From: an uncultured Clostridia bacterium
Lineage (GTDB): Bacteria > Bacillota > Clostridia > Christensenellales > DTU072
Assembly: GCA_944363505.1 (NCBI GenBank)
Contig: CALVUD010000002.1
Span: 124,001-188,000 of the forward strand
Length of the DNA: 64,000 nucleotides
Direction: 5' to 3'
Shown here in pieces: positions 55,414 to 64,000 of the stretch (position 1 is the stretch's first letter; the number at the start of each line of letters is the position of its first letter). The notes under the pieces are model-generated. The model was given only the letters and a program-made list of their open reading frames with translations. It did not search any database and had not been told where the DNA came from. Both the position numbers and the translations under genes were made by a program.

Positions 55414-56900
55414 ACCCTGCCGTAACGGTTAAACGTCTTTCTTAAAAAGTCCGCGTCTACGTCTTCCAAAGTGGAAAGCGTGATCCTGAATTCCCAGTTG
55501 CCTTCCGCAACGCCGGGAATGTTGATCCTGGTGTCGGAGCCGTATCCCGTTAAGTCCTGCATCGGGAATACGACGGTGTCCGCGGAGGACGCGGAGATCG
55601 CTTTTATCATCGCTTTAGTGGATTTGCAGTGTTTGCCGCCGGCACCCCATTCGAATGCGCCCACGTCGATAAAGTCCAAAACGTCATCCCGCGCTCCCTG
55701 ATCCAGCGAGTACAGCCATCCCAAAGAGGTGTCGTTGTCGTGCGTCGCGGTATAAGCCACAATATTTTTATCGTAATTATACGGTAAATGCGGGTTGTCC
55801 TTGGAACCGTCGAAAGCGAACTGTAACACCCTCATTCCGGGGAATCCCGTCTTTTTCAGGTATTCTCTGACGCCGTCGTCGATAATGCCGAGGTCTTCCG
55901 CAACGATTTGCGGGTCGGTAACGTGTTTTGCCAGTTCCTCCCAGAGTTTCATACCGGGACCCTTTTCCCATCTGCCTTCCTTGGCGGTTTTTGCCGCGGC
56001 GTCCACCGACCAGTATTCGTGCAAGCCTCGGAAATGATCGATCCTCAGCATATCGTACATCTTCAGATTATGTAAAATACGCTTGACGAACCAGTCGTAA
56101 CCGTGCTTTTCCATGTATTTGTAGTCGTAAAGCGGGTTTCCCCAAAGCTGACCCTCCTTTGCAAAATAATCGGGAGGCACCCCGGCCACGCGCTCGGGTT
56201 TCAACTCTTTGTCCAACAGGAAACATTTGGGATTTGCCCACACGTCGGGAGAATTGTAGGAAACGTATATCGGCATATCGCCGAAAATCTCGATACCGCG
56301 CGAGTTTGCGTAGCGTTTCAGCTCCGCCCATTGCGAATAGAACAGATACTGTTCGAATTCGTAATAAAGAACGGATTCCTTAAGCTCTTCTTTAATTTCG
56401 GCAAGAGCCTGTTTGTCGCGGCGACGGATTTTTGAATCCCATTCGCTCCAATCCTTTCCCGTCTTTTCCCTGATAGCCATATATAGGGCGTAATCGTCGA
56501 GCCAGTATGCGTTTTCGCGCCTGAAACTCTCTATTGCTTCTTTCTCGGCGTCTCCGATCCTGGAAAAAGCCAGTCTTAAAGCCCTGCCCTTGTTGTTTCT
56601 GACGCCGAAGTAGTCGACGCGGTAGGGCGAATTTATTTTGGCTTCGTTCTTTTCCGCCTCGGTCAAAAGCGCGTCGGGCAGAGAAGAAATATCTATCAGC
56701 AAGGCGTTACCCGCAAACGCCGAATACCCGCTGTACGGCGAATTTCCCGGGCCAAGCACGCCTATGGGCAAAATCTGCCACAATTTAAAACCGAGATCGG
56801 ATATGTAATCGGTAAAAAAACGTGCGACGGCGCCGAAATCGCCCGTACCGTATTCGCCGGGCAGAGATGAAATCGGTAACAATACTCCTGCTTTTCTCAT
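55410..56900 (-). CDS. malQ: 4-alpha-glucanotransferase (amylomaltase)
   Basis: A 496-residue GH77 enzyme that transfers glucan segments between maltooligosaccharides; it acts in the cytosol on glycogen or maltodextrin breakdown. The N-terminus RKAGVLLPISSLPGEYGTGDFG, the nucleophile region RIDHFRGLHEYW, the acid/base region AEDLGIIDDGV and TATHDNDT are diagnostic. AGGTGG precedes the ATG. Its stop overlaps the end of the transferase gene on the opposite strand by 4 bp (convergent). Confidence 0.96.
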   Translation of the reverse strand: MRKAGVLLPISSLPGEYGTGDFGAVARFFTDYISDLGFKLWQILPIGVLGPGNSPYSGYSAFAGNALLIDISSLPDALLTEAEKNEAKINSPYRVDYFGVRNNKGRALRLAFSRIGDAEKEAIESFRRENAYWLDDYALYMAIREKTGKDWSEWDSKIRRRDKQALAEIKEELKESVLYYEFEQYLFYSQWAELKRYANSRGIEIFGDMPIYVSYNSPDVWANPKCFLLDKELKPERVAGVPPDYFAKEGQLWGNPLYDYKYMEKHGYDWFVKRILHNLKMYDMLRIDHFRGLHEYWSVDAAAKTAKEGRWEKGPGMKLWEELAKHVTDPQIVAEDLGIIDDGVREYLKKTGFPGMRVLQFAFDGSKDNPHLPYNYDKNIVAYTATHDNDTSLGWLYSLDQGARDDVLDFIDVGAFEWGAGGKHCKSTKAMIKAISASSADTVVFPMQDLTGYGSDTRINIPGVAEGNWEFRITLSTLEDVDADFLRKTFNRYGRV

Positions 56901-56933
56901 CAGTCCACCTAAAATATCAATATATTATATCGA

Positions 56934-56956
56934 AAAGGCGGCATAACGCCGCCTTT
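56934..56956 (-). terminator. Terminator of the kor-nfeD-floA operon
   Basis: AAAGGCGGC / GCCGCCTTT, a perfect 9-bp stem with a 5-nt loop, and a short T-run on the minus strand. It lies between the small ORF and malQ. Confidence 0.75.
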
Positions 56957-56958
56957 GA

Positions 56959-57306
56959 TTATTTTTTGAACGGAAAAGGATTTTTAAAGCGCGGATTTGC
57001 AAGCGCCTCTCCGATCAGCATCGTTTTCAACAGATTGGCAGCGACGGCGGATGGGTGCTGTTCCTCGGGCGCGAAATTCAAATCGAATACCAGTTCCCTT
57101 TCGTTATAATGCTCGTCGCACCCTTCCGTACCGGGTTTAACCGACGTAACCGCTTTTTCCCTTTTTACGAGAGATCCGGGCTGTACGGGATGCGGATGAT
57201 GAGCAGTGTTTTTCGCTCCGCCGGGGGCGGTACGCCCGGCAGCGCCGGTCAAGGAGCTGCCGGAATTTTCGGGAATTTTCACGACGCCGTTTTCGATACG
57301 GTTCAT
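56959..57306 (-). CDS. Small unknown protein downstream of floA
   Basis: A 115-residue protein without signal peptide or membrane helix. The first half is low in complexity (Gly, Ser, Pro, His, with HHPHP); the second half is acidic and helical (EHYNERELVFDLNFAPEEQ, then AANLLKTMLIGEALANPRF). The ATG lies 1 nt after the floA stop, and a terminator follows its own stop, which supports a real gene. Not recognised. Its position suggests a partner of the FloA-NfeD membrane scaffold. Confidence 0.6.
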   Translation of the reverse strand: MNRIENGVVKIPENSGSSLTGAAGRTAPGGAKNTAHHPHPVQPGSLVKREKAVTSVKPGTEGCDEHYNERELVFDLNFAPEEQHPSAVAANLLKTMLIGEALANPRFKNPFPFKK

Positions 57307-57307
57307 A

Positions 57308-58300
57308 TTACTTCTTCGGCCTCGGAGTTTCGGGAGCCGTCTCGTTCAGTCCGCCCGATATGCCGTTTCTCATAGCCGTATCAGCCTGAATGTTAAGCAT
57401 ATTGTAATAATCCATTACGCCAAGCTTTCCGTTCTTCAACGCTTCCGCCATCGCCCTCGGTACTTCTGCCTCCGCCTTTATGACCTCCGCGCGCATTTCC
57501 TGAGTCTTGGCTTTCATTTCCTGTTCCAAAGCCACGGCGAGAGCGCGTCTTTCTTCCGCCTTTGCCTGAGCCACGCGCTTATCTGCTTCTGCCTGATCCA
57601 TCTGAAGCTGAGCGCCTATGTTCCTGCCGACGTCCACGTCAGCGATGTCGATCGACAAAATTTCGAAAGCCGTGCCCGTATCGAGTCCCTTATCCAGAAC
57701 TTTTTTGGAAATGCTGTCGGGATTCTCCAGAACTTCTTTGTGTTCCTTGGCGGAGCCTATGGTCGTGACGATACCCTCGCCGACTCTCGCTATTATCGTT
57801 TCTTCGCCCGCGCCGCCGATAAGACGGGCGATATTCGCCCTGACGGTCACCCTGGCTTTCGCCCTGAGTTCGATACCGTCCTTGGCTATTGCCGAAATCA
57901 TCGGCGTTTCGATGACTTTGGGGTTGACCGATACCCTGACCGCGTTCAATACGTCGCGCCCGGCAAGGTCGATCGCCATTGCCGTCTGATTGGTCAATTC
58001 GATATTTGCCGAGTGCGCCGAAATCAACGCGTTGACGACCTTGATGACGTCGCCCTTTGCCATATAATGGGTTTCCAAAGTGGCTATATCGATATCCAAA
58101 CCTGCTTTTTTGCCTGTGATATACGCGTCAACGATCATGGCGACCCGAATCTTTCTGAGGCGCATACCGACCAGTCTCGCGACCGATACCGGCGCGCCTG
58201 AAACAAGCGCTCTGAACCAGATGCCGAACGGAACCAACAAGAGCGTCAGCAAAAGCGCCACCGCCGCCAATACGATTAAAACTATTCCCCATGCGGGCAT
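57308..58300 (-). CDS. floA: Flotillin-like protein FloA
   Basis: A 330-residue bacterial flotillin that organises functional membrane microdomains. There is a short N-terminal membrane hairpin (about residues 4-33), then an SPFH domain with [19 protein letters not shown], then a long Glu/Ala-rich coiled coil (about 230-300: [18 protein letters not shown]) and a C-terminus with [16 protein letters not shown]. The whole protein closely follows the FloA (YqfA) family. It lies 30 nt after nfeD, the classical pairing. Confidence 0.96.
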   Translation of the reverse strand: MPAWGIVLIVLAAVALLLTLLLVPFGIWFRALVSGAPVSVARLVGMRLRKIRVAMIVDAYITGKKAGLDIDIATLETHYMAKGDVIKVVNALISAHSANIELTNQTAMAIDLAGRDVLNAVRVSVNPKVIETPMISAIAKDGIELRAKARVTVRANIARLIGGAGEETIIARVGEGIVTTIGSAKEHKEVLENPDSISKKVLDKGLDTGTAFEILSIDIADVDVGRNIGAQLQMDQAEADKRVAQAKAEERRALAVALEQEMKAKTQEMRAEVIKAEAEVPRAMAEALKNGKLGVMDYYNMLNIQADTAMRNGISGGLNETAPETPRPKK

Positions 58301-58330
58301 AAGAAATCTCCTCCTGTAATTAAAATGTTT

Positions 58331-58861
58331 TTATTCCGCGCGTTCCACCGAAACCTGCATCCCGGAGGCTTTGACCACGCGTACTCCCTCGCCTTTTTTG
58401 ATGAAGAAGCCGTCGGACACCACGTCCACGACAACGCCTTCTATGTTTGCCCTGCCTATCGGTCTGAGATCTGTTAGCGCGATACCTATCTTGCCTTCAA
58501 GCTCGTGATAGTCGGGCGTGCCTTCCGAACGCTCTATGCCTACGGCGGTTCCCGTTTCGATCAGAGGCGAACGGTTCAACCAGCCTTTCTTTGCGGTAAG
58601 CGCCAGCACCATGAACGCGATAAACACGCCGAGCGTTTCCAGGAACAGCAAAGTAAATATCTGCGCATAAGGATTGCCGTCGCCCGCGATCACGCGCAAA
58701 ACGACGCCCAATATTACCAGTATGCCGCCTATGATACCGAATATGCCGAATCCCGGCTGGAAGATCTCGATCACAATAAAAATATACCCGAGAACGAGCG
58801 CGAGCACGACCGGTGCGGTCATGCCCGTAAACAATATCCCGAGTTCGTTAATAAAAGACAT
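58331..58861 (-). CDS. NfeD-like membrane protein
   Basis: A 176-residue protein with three membrane segments (about 13-30, 35-57, 63-88) and a C-terminal OB-fold domain (GKIGIALTDLRPIGRANIEG, then VRVVKASGMQVSVE). This is the short NfeD form lacking the protease domain, and it acts with flotillins. AAAGGAG precedes the ATG. It lies only 21 nt downstream of korC. Confidence 0.92.
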   Translation of the reverse strand: MSFINELGILFTGMTAPVVLALVLGYIFIVIEIFQPGFGIFGIIGGILVILGVVLRVIAGDGNPYAQIFTLLFLETLGVFIAFMVLALTAKKGWLNRSPLIETGTAVGIERSEGTPDYHELEGKIGIALTDLRPIGRANIEGVVVDVVSDGFFIKKGEGVRVVKASGMQVSVERAE

Positions 58862-58882
58862 GGGGCTCCTTTTGCCCGCCCT

Positions 58883-59419
58883 TTATTTTGTCGCCGTCGC
58901 GTAGCCGAGGTCGAACGCCTTGAGGTTGGCGGGTATAACCTTTGGTTTAGCCGAGAACTTGTCTTCTATGGTCTTTTTCACCGTATCGACGGGGAACAGT
59001 TTGCTCATTCCCACATATGCGCCGAGTACCACTATGTTGGCGGTACGCGCGTTGCCCGCTTCGAGAGCAATTTCCTGCGCGTCGATATAGACTACGTTCA
59101 CGTCCGTTCTCTGAACCTTATCGGGGATCAGAGAGCTGTTAACTATTATCGTTCCGCCCGCCTTTACTCTGTCTACGAACTTGTAAAGGCTGGGTTTGTT
59201 CATTGCTATCAGGCAATCGGGACGGGCTACTATGGGACTCGCCACCTGTTTGTCGCTGACGACCACGCTGCAGTTGGAGGTGCCCCCGCGCATTTCGGGT
59301 CCGTAACTGGGAAGCCAGGTTACCTCTTTGCCGTCCGCTATCGCGGCGTAGGCTATAAACTGTCCCAGACTCAGGACGCCCTGTCCGCCGAATCCCGCTA
59401 TTATGATTTTTTCTTCCAT
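58883..59419 (-). CDS. korC: 2-oxoacid:ferredoxin oxidoreductase, gamma subunit
   Basis: A 178-residue subunit. IIIAGFGGQGVLSLGQFIAYAA and GPEMRGGTSNCSVVVSD are the conserved gamma-domain blocks. Together with the alpha and beta subunits and the ferredoxin it oxidatively decarboxylates a 2-oxoacid (2-oxoglutarate or branched-chain) to the acyl-CoA and reduces ferredoxin. Substrate choice between KOR and VOR types cannot be decided here. Confidence 0.9.
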   Translation of the reverse strand: MEEKIIIAGFGGQGVLSLGQFIAYAAIADGKEVTWLPSYGPEMRGGTSNCSVVVSDKQVASPIVARPDCLIAMNKPSLYKFVDRVKAGGTIIVNSSLIPDKVQRTDVNVVYIDAQEIALEAGNARTANIVVLGAYVGMSKLFPVDTVKKTIEDKFSAKPKVIPANLKAFDLGYATATK

Positions 59420-59465
59420 ATATATTATATCCTCCGTTTACGTCTAAGTCAATACCGCTTTTGGA

Positions 59466-60209
59466 CTAATCCTTGGTAATGTCCTTGAATACTCCCAGAG
59501 GGAATTCTTTCGTCATTTCGTTTTTGACGAATTCGGCAGCCTGCACTGGCGCCATTCCCCAGTTCGTGGGACAAGTGGACAGAACTTCTATCAACGAAAA
59601 ACCCTTTTTGTTCAGTTGCATTTCGAAACCGCGTTTGATGGCCTGTTTGGCTTTCCTGACGTTGGCGGGATCGGTTAGCGCGACGCGCGCGATATACGCG
59701 GGTCCGTCCAGAGTCGCCAGCATTTCCGCGACCCTGATGGGGTTGCCGTTCATGGGAATACTTCTGCCGTATTGACTGGTGGTGGATTTTTGTCCGACCA
59801 GAGTGGTGGGCGCCATCTGACCGCCCGTCATGCCGTAAATGGCGTTGTTTATAAAGATGATGGTTACGTTCTCGCCTCTCGCGGCAGCGTGTATGATTTC
59901 CGCCGTGCCGATACTGGCAAGGTCGCCGTCGCCCTGATATGCGAACACCACGGTGTCGGGGTGAGTTCTCTTGATTCCGGTGGCAAGCGAAGGCGCTCTG
60001 CCGTGAGCCGCCTCCAGCATGTCGCAGTTAAAATAGTTGTATGCGAACACCGCGCAGCCTACCGGCGCGATACCTATTACGTTACCTTCGCAGTTTATTT
60101 CGTCCAGACATTCGGCTACCAGCCTGTGGGCAATGCCGTGAGTGCATCCGGGGCAGTAATGGAACGGAACGTCCGTGAGCATCTTGGTTTTTTTGAATAC
60201 TACTGCCAT
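59466..60209 (-). CDS. korB: 2-oxoacid:ferredoxin oxidoreductase, beta subunit (thiamine-diphosphate binding)
   Basis: A 247-residue catalytic subunit. FHYCPGCTHGIAHRL at the N-terminus, and the cofactor motif AYQGDGDLASIGTAEIIHAAARGENVT with IFINNAIYGMTGGQMAPTT. The ATG at 60209 has AAGGAG 7 nt upstream and is preferred to the start six codons earlier. It starts 4 nt after the korA stop. Confidence 0.92.
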   Translation of the reverse strand: MAVVFKKTKMLTDVPFHYCPGCTHGIAHRLVAECLDEINCEGNVIGIAPVGCAVFAYNYFNCDMLEAAHGRAPSLATGIKRTHPDTVVFAYQGDGDLASIGTAEIIHAAARGENVTIIFINNAIYGMTGGQMAPTTLVGQKSTTSQYGRSIPMNGNPIRVAEMLATLDGPAYIARVALTDPANVRKAKQAIKRGFEMQLNKKGFSLIEVLSTCPTNWGMAPVQAAEFVKNEMTKEFPLGVFKDITKD

Positions 60210-60213
60210 GTTC

Positions 60214-61266
60214 TTACTCCTTTTCAATATATTCGACGATGTCGTCGGGGGTCATTACGTTGCCGCCCGTTCTGCCGTAAAATTCAACGGGTTTCAAGCC
60301 GTTGACGGCGAGGCGAACGTCCTCTACCATCTGTCCCATCGACAGTTCGGTAGTAACGAATCTCTTTACGCTTTCTTCGCGCGCTATCTTGTTCAACGCT
60401 TCCGAAGGATACGGATAAAGGGTTATCGGACGGAACAAACCGACCTTTTTGCCGCGAGCCCTCAGCTCGTTTACCGCGCTCTTTGCTATACGCGCCACCG
60501 TGCCGTATGCTACGATGACGGTTTCGGCGTCCTCGGTAAGGTATTCTTCGTACATCGTTTCGCGCTGTTTAAGCAGTTCGTAACGGTCGAAAAGCCTGTG
60601 GTTGACGACCTCGAGGGCGTCCGGCTCTATATACAATGAGTTGATGACGCGTCTGTCCTTGCCTACGCCTTTGCCGTCGGCCGCCCAGGGCTTTACGGGG
60701 AAAGTCGCGGGATCCTTCATTTCGGGAAGTTCTACCGCCTCCATTATCTGACCTATCATGCCGTCGCCCAGGATCATGACCGGCAGACGGTATTCGTCGG
60801 CTTTATCGAAGGCGTTATACATAAGGTCTACCGCCTCCTGTACGGTGTGGGGTCCGTATACGAGCATGTGATAATCGCCGTGTCCGCCGCCTTTGACAGC
60901 CTGGAAATAGTCCGATTGCGCAGGCTGGATGCCGCCGAGTCCGGGACCGCCGCGCACCATATTGACTATTACGCAGGGCAGTTCAGCGCCGCAGATATAG
61001 CTGATGCCTTCCTGCTTAAGGCTGATGCCGGGCGAGGACGACGAGGTCATCGCCCTGACGCCGCTGCCTGCCGCTCCGTATACCATGTTTATGGCGGAAA
61101 CTTCGGATTCTGCCTGAATAAACACGCCGCCCACCTCGGGCAGCCTGCGGCTCAAATATTCCGGAATTTCGTTCTGGGGGGTGATCGGATAGCCGAAGAA
61201 GGCCCTCATTCCTCCCCTGATGGCGGCTTCCGCCACCGCTTCGTTTCCTTTCATAAGTTTTTTCAT
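60214..61266 (-). CDS. korA: 2-oxoacid:ferredoxin oxidoreductase, alpha subunit (KorA/VorB type)
   Basis: A 350-residue subunit. GNEAVAEAAIRGGMRAFFGYPITPQNEIPEYL and the SPGISLKQEGISYICGAELPCV block are typical. The ATG at 61266 has AGGAG upstream and lies 11 nt after the ferredoxin stop, in place of the upstream in-frame start that would run into the ferredoxin gene. The overall form resembles proteins annotated VorB in Clostridia. Confidence 0.92.
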   Translation of the reverse strand: MKKLMKGNEAVAEAAIRGGMRAFFGYPITPQNEIPEYLSRRLPEVGGVFIQAESEVSAINMVYGAAGSGVRAMTSSSSPGISLKQEGISYICGAELPCVIVNMVRGGPGLGGIQPAQSDYFQAVKGGGHGDYHMLVYGPHTVQEAVDLMYNAFDKADEYRLPVMILGDGMIGQIMEAVELPEMKDPATFPVKPWAADGKGVGKDRRVINSLYIEPDALEVVNHRLFDRYELLKQRETMYEEYLTEDAETVIVAYGTVARIAKSAVNELRARGKKVGLFRPITLYPYPSEALNKIAREESVKRFVTTELSMGQMVEDVRLAVNGLKPVEFYGRTGGNVMTPDDIVEYIEKE

Positions 61267-61277
61267 ATCGCAAACTC

Positions 61278-61481
61278 CTATCTTTCGACCGTAATCGCAA
61301 CGTCGGGACACATGACGGCGCACGAAGCGCAGCCGATGCAGTCGTCGTTTACAACTTCAGCCACAAAATATCCGGCTTTGTTGGTTTCGGTTTGGGAAAG
61401 CTTCAAAACGTCCTTGGGACAGGCGTTTACGCATAGCCCGCAACCTTTACAGGTATCTACAGCAATCGTAACTTTAGCCAT
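61278..61481 (-). CDS. korD: 4Fe-4S ferredoxin subunit of 2-oxoacid oxidoreductase
   Basis: A 67-residue two-cluster ferredoxin. The motifs CKGCGLCVNACP and CIGCASCAVMCP each bind a 4Fe-4S cluster. It is first gene of the korDABC operon and delivers electrons from the enzyme to soluble ferredoxin. TGGAGAT precedes the ATG. Confidence 0.93.
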   Translation of the reverse strand: MAKVTIAVDTCKGCGLCVNACPKDVLKLSQTETNKAGYFVAEVVNDDCIGCASCAVMCPDVAITVER

Positions 61482-61514
61482 AAATTCATCTCCAAAGTGA
61501 TTTTTATTCAGTAC

Positions 61515-61543
61515 ATTATACCATTATGGAAAAACGCGCGCAA
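61515..61543 (-). promoter_or_regulatory. kor operon promoter
   Basis: A perfect TATAAT (61515-61520) and a weak TTGCGC (61538-61543) with 17-bp spacing. The -35 lies in the loop of the ftsY terminator. Confidence 0.5.
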
Positions 61544-61552
61544 GCGTTTTTT
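61530..61552 (-). terminator. Terminator after ftsY
   Basis: AAAAACGC / GCGTTTTT with a 6-nt loop; on the minus strand it ends in a T-run. It lies 38 nt after the ftsY stop codon. Confidence 0.7.
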
Positions 61553-61589
61553 AGTACCTGCGCGCGTATGGTATCGCAAAAAACAGGTG

Positions 61590-62489
61590 TCAGTCGTCAA
61601 AAATCGCGTCCACAAACGCCTCGGCGTCGAAAGGAATCAGATCGTCTATCTTTTCTCCTATCCCAGCATATACGACGGGAAGTTCGTATTCTGCGGAAAC
61701 TGCAAGCACCACGCCGCCTTTTGCCGTACCGTCGAGCTTGGTAAGAATTATGCCGTCGGCGTCGATGGCCTCGGAGAATATCTCTACCTGGGAAACGGCG
61801 TTCTGACCGGTCGTCGCGTCCAATACTATGAAACTGCGTTTGTCCGCGTCCGGAGCTTCGCGGTCTATGACGCGGTTGATTTTTTTGAGCTCCTCCATCA
61901 GGTTTTTCTTGTTATGAAGCCTGCCGGCGGTGTCAACCAGCACCACGTCCGTACCCTTGGCTTTTGCGGAACTTAACGCGTCGTATACCACCGAAGCGGG
62001 ATCGGAGCCTTCGCCGTGTTTGACGATCCTGACGCCCGCGCGCTCTGCCCACACCTCCAGCTGTTCGCTCGCCGCCGCGCGGAAAGTGTCCGCCGCCGCA
62101 ACGATGACGCTTTTGCCCATGGTCGTGAACAGTTTGGCGAGTTTGCCTATCGCGGTAGTCTTGCCCACGCCGTTTACGCCCGCTATCAGCACCACCAACG
62201 GATAATCGTATTCGGCTATCTCGTAATCGATGCTTTCCAGCATTATGCGTTTCAATTCGGCCTTTGCCTTTTCCGGATCGGTGATTTTGCGCCTGTAAAC
62301 GGAGTCTTTGAGTTCCTCGATGATCTGTTCGGTCGCCGTTACTCCCATATCCGCGGAGATCATTGCGGTTTCGAGTTCCTCGTAAAAGTCGTCGTCAAGC
62401 GCCCTGCCCTTGAACAGCTCGAAAATCTTTTTGCCGAAGCTTTCCTTGGTGCGCTTCAGTCCCTCTTTTATCCTTGAAAAAATACCCAT
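61590..62489 (-). CDS. ftsY: Signal recognition particle receptor FtsY
   Basis: A 299-residue SRP GTPase that docks ribosomes at the membrane. The short N-terminal helix is followed by the N domain and the G domain with GVNGVGKTT (104-112), DTFRAAASEQLEVW, DTAGRLHNK and TKLDGTAKGG. It has no long acidic A domain, as usual in Bacillota. It starts 15 nt after smc on the same strand. Confidence 0.97.
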   Translation of the reverse strand: MGIFSRIKEGLKRTKESFGKKIFELFKGRALDDDFYEELETAMISADMGVTATEQIIEELKDSVYRRKITDPEKAKAELKRIMLESIDYEIAEYDYPLVVLIAGVNGVGKTTAIGKLAKLFTTMGKSVIVAAADTFRAAASEQLEVWAERAGVRIVKHGEGSDPASVVYDALSSAKAKGTDVVLVDTAGRLHNKKNLMEELKKINRVIDREAPDADKRSFIVLDATTGQNAVSQVEIFSEAIDADGIILTKLDGTAKGGVVLAVSAEYELPVVYAGIGEKIDDLIPFDAEAFVDAIFDD

Positions 62490-62504
62490 GATTTTTCGGC
62501 GGGA

Positions 62505-64000
62505 TCATTCGGCTTTCGCCGCTTTTTCCTGCTTTAAACGCTCCTTTTCGATTTCTTCGTATTTGACGGCTTCTTCCAGCTTTACCTGAACGGTCTTGCT
62601 GACGCCCATTTCCTGCATCGTGATACCGAACAAAGTATCGCACAGCGACATCGTCGGTTTTCTGTGGGTAACGACGATAAACTGCGTAAACTGAGAGAAT
62701 TTTTTGAGATACTGCGCGAATACCCTGGCGTTCGCGTCGTCCAAAGCCGCCTCGATCTCGTCGAGGATACTGAACGGCATCGGGTTCAGCTTTATGATGG
62801 CGAACAGTATGGCTATCGCCGTCATCGCCCTTTCTCCGCCCGACAAAGGCGCAAGATTCGTCAGCTTCTTGCCCGGAGGCTCCGCCATTATCTCGATACC
62901 CGCCTCCAGAACGTCGACGCCCGGTTCGAGTTCCATTTTCGCCCTGCCGCCGCCGAACAGTTCCGCGAACACCTCGTTGAAGTTGCGGTTTATCTGATTG
63001 AAGCTGATGGTGAATTTCTCGGTCATCTCCTCGGTCAGATCCTTTATCAGAGCTACCATGTCCTTTTCGCCCTTTTCGAGGTCTGCATACTGTTCCTGCA
63101 GCTCGTCGTAACGCACTCTTTCGTCGTTATAAGCGCTCTCAGCAAGTTCGTTGATGGGTCCGATGCGTTCTATCCTTCCGCGCAGACCGTTTATGTGCGA
63201 AGCGGCTTTCGAGGGTTCGAAAGAATACTGCTCCCTTACCGACTCGTCAAGTCCGTCTATGTACTCTTTGGACATGTCGAAATCGTAGCCGTAGTTTTCG
63301 ACTATCCTGACCGCGGCGTTGTCGAGAGAGGTCGATATAAGCGTAAGCTTCGATTCCTCCTTTGCGCCGCGTTCGCGGATCCTTGCCGCAAGGTCGCTGA
63401 GACTCTGGCGTTCCGCGTCAAGTTCCTTAACGCGCTGATTCAACTTCTTTTTCTTTTCGTCGACGGCTTTCAGCGCCGCGCGGAGAGCGTCTATTTTCGC
63501 CTGATCTTCGTCCGAGAACTTGGTCCTTTCCAGTTCCGCCGTCAGCCTTAGAAGTTCGGAAGCGTTTATCTTTTCCTCTACGTCCAGCGAACGGATCGCG
63601 TCTTCGATGTTTCTGCACTCCGTTTTCAGCGCGATTATATCGCGGTCGCAGCGCTCCGCGTCGGCTGCGGCGGCGGTGATCTCGACGCGCTTGTCCGCCA
63701 GCGCCGCAGAAAGTGCGGCGGCCCTTTCCTTGTCTCCGGTATGTTTCGCTTTCAGTTCGTCGATATAAGTATTTGCGTTGACTTTCTCGCTATCGGCACC
63801 CTTTTTATTGGCTTCGGTAGCCTTTAACGCCACTTCGATTTGCTGAAGTTCTTTTAATTTATCCTCGTTGCCGCTGAAAAGTTTTTCCATTTCGCCGCGG
63901 TGGAAATCTATCTCGCCCTTGACCTTCAGTATCTCGCCGTTGACCGAAGCGATCTCTACCTCGAGTTTGTTGACGCGCGCTTTCAGGAAGGAAAGCGCCG
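62505..64000 (-). CDS. smc: Chromosome segregation protein SMC (C-terminal part; 5' end beyond window)
   Basis: About 498 residues are visible and the frame is open to the right edge, so the start and N-terminal Walker A domain are outside. The visible part is the long coiled coil followed by the C-terminal ATPase lobe with the ABC signature LSGGERAMTAIAILFAI, the Walker B FSILDEIEAALDDAN and the switch His in VVTHRKPTM. An internal ATG at 63890 is not the real start. SMC forms the condensin ring. smc-ftsY is a usual pair in Bacillota. Confidence 0.95.
   Translation of the reverse strand, partial: ALSFLKARVNKLEVEIASVNGEILKVKGEIDFHRGEMEKLFSGNEDKLKELQQIEVALKATEANKKGADSEKVNANTYIDELKAKHTGDKERAAALSAALADKRVEITAAAADAERCDRDIIALKTECRNIEDAIRSLDVEEKINASELLRLTAELERTKFSDEDQAKIDALRAALKAVDEKKKKLNQRVKELDAERQSLSDLAARIRERGAKEESKLTLISTSLDNAAVRIVENYGYDFDMSKEYIDGLDESVREQYSFEPSKAASHINGLRGRIERIGPINELAESAYNDERVRYDELQEQYADLEKGEKDMVALIKDLTEEMTEKFTISFNQINRNFNEVFAELFGGGRAKMELEPGVDVLEAGIEIMAEPPGKKLTNLAPLSGGERAMTAIAILFAIIKLNPMPFSILDEIEAALDDANARVFAQYLKKFSQFTQFIVVTHRKPTMSLCDTLFGITMQEMGVSKTVQVKLEEAVKYEEIEKERLKQEKAAKAE

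Noticed and set aside
63780..63892. smc start at the ATG at 63890
   Set aside because: The same frame stays open to the window edge with coiled-coil sequence, and the essential N-terminal ATPase lobe is missing, so this ATG is internal.

Overview
The window reads as chromosome of an anaerobic, fermentative Bacillota bacterium, most likely a Clostridia-grade gut-type organism. The reasons are near-consensus -35/-10 promoters, AGGAGG-type ribosome binding sites, a CIRCE element ahead of groES-groEL, pta-ackA, a ferredoxin-linked 2-oxoacid oxidoreductase, flotillin FloA with NfeD, a YlbJ-type sporulation membrane protein, several lipoproteins and a type II-A CRISPR-Cas locus. The exact clade cannot be fixed from the sequence alone. 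Base composition looks close to balanced, except for the AT-rich cas1-cas2-csn2 block. No rRNA or tRNA gene was seen.

Layout. 1-6.6 kb: the 5' part of a very large secreted or membrane-anchored protein running off the left edge. 6.7-11.5 kb: a SPOR-like membrane protein, a dCMP deaminase, CIRCE-groES-groEL and a cation diffusion facilitator. 11.5-21.6 kb: a three-gene surface operon (LPG-synthase-TM/flippase-like protein, a 2000-residue lipoprotein, a BspA-type leucine-rich-repeat lipoprotein). 21.8-25.4 kb: a PadR/HAAS pair, then an adh-flavodoxin-ECF S component group. 25.5-32.7 kb: parE-parC-der-aspartate aminotransferase. 32.8-35.4 kb: rpmF-plsX-rnc and an unknown protein, with a terminator between rpmF and plsX. 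35.5-40.1 kb: pta-ackA divergent from tmcAL, then ylbJ. 40.2-42.0 kb: a lipoprotein with a lipase-like fold that has lost its catalytic residues. 42.05-51.07 kb: a CRISPR array (41 repeats), csn2, cas2, cas1, cas9 and a tracrRNA. 51.4-55.4 kb: ilvB-ilvN-cimA and a phosphopantetheinyl transferase. 55.4-61.5 kb: malQ, then a ferredoxin-korA-korB-korC-nfeD-floA-small ORF operon. 61.6-64 kb: ftsY and the 3' part of smc.

The most notable region is the CRISPR locus. All parts of a type II-A system can be located, including a tracrRNA of about 85 nt on the strand opposite cas9. Its promoter shares its -10 region with a promoter predicted for cas9. The cas1 gene carries an in-frame TAG at codon 270. 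The frame then continues for 19 more codons to a stop that overlaps the cas2 start, which gives exactly 289 codons, the usual length. Cas1 therefore appears to have lost its C-terminal tail recently. The array also carries an internal duplication of two spacers with a variant repeat between them.

Other points worth attention: a perfect 8-bp inverted repeat in the divergent region between acetate metabolism (pta-ackA) and the acetate-using tRNA-modification gene tmcAL; a probably leaderless ilvB mRNA; and a surface lipoprotein with both an N-terminal lipobox and a C-terminal membrane anchor.
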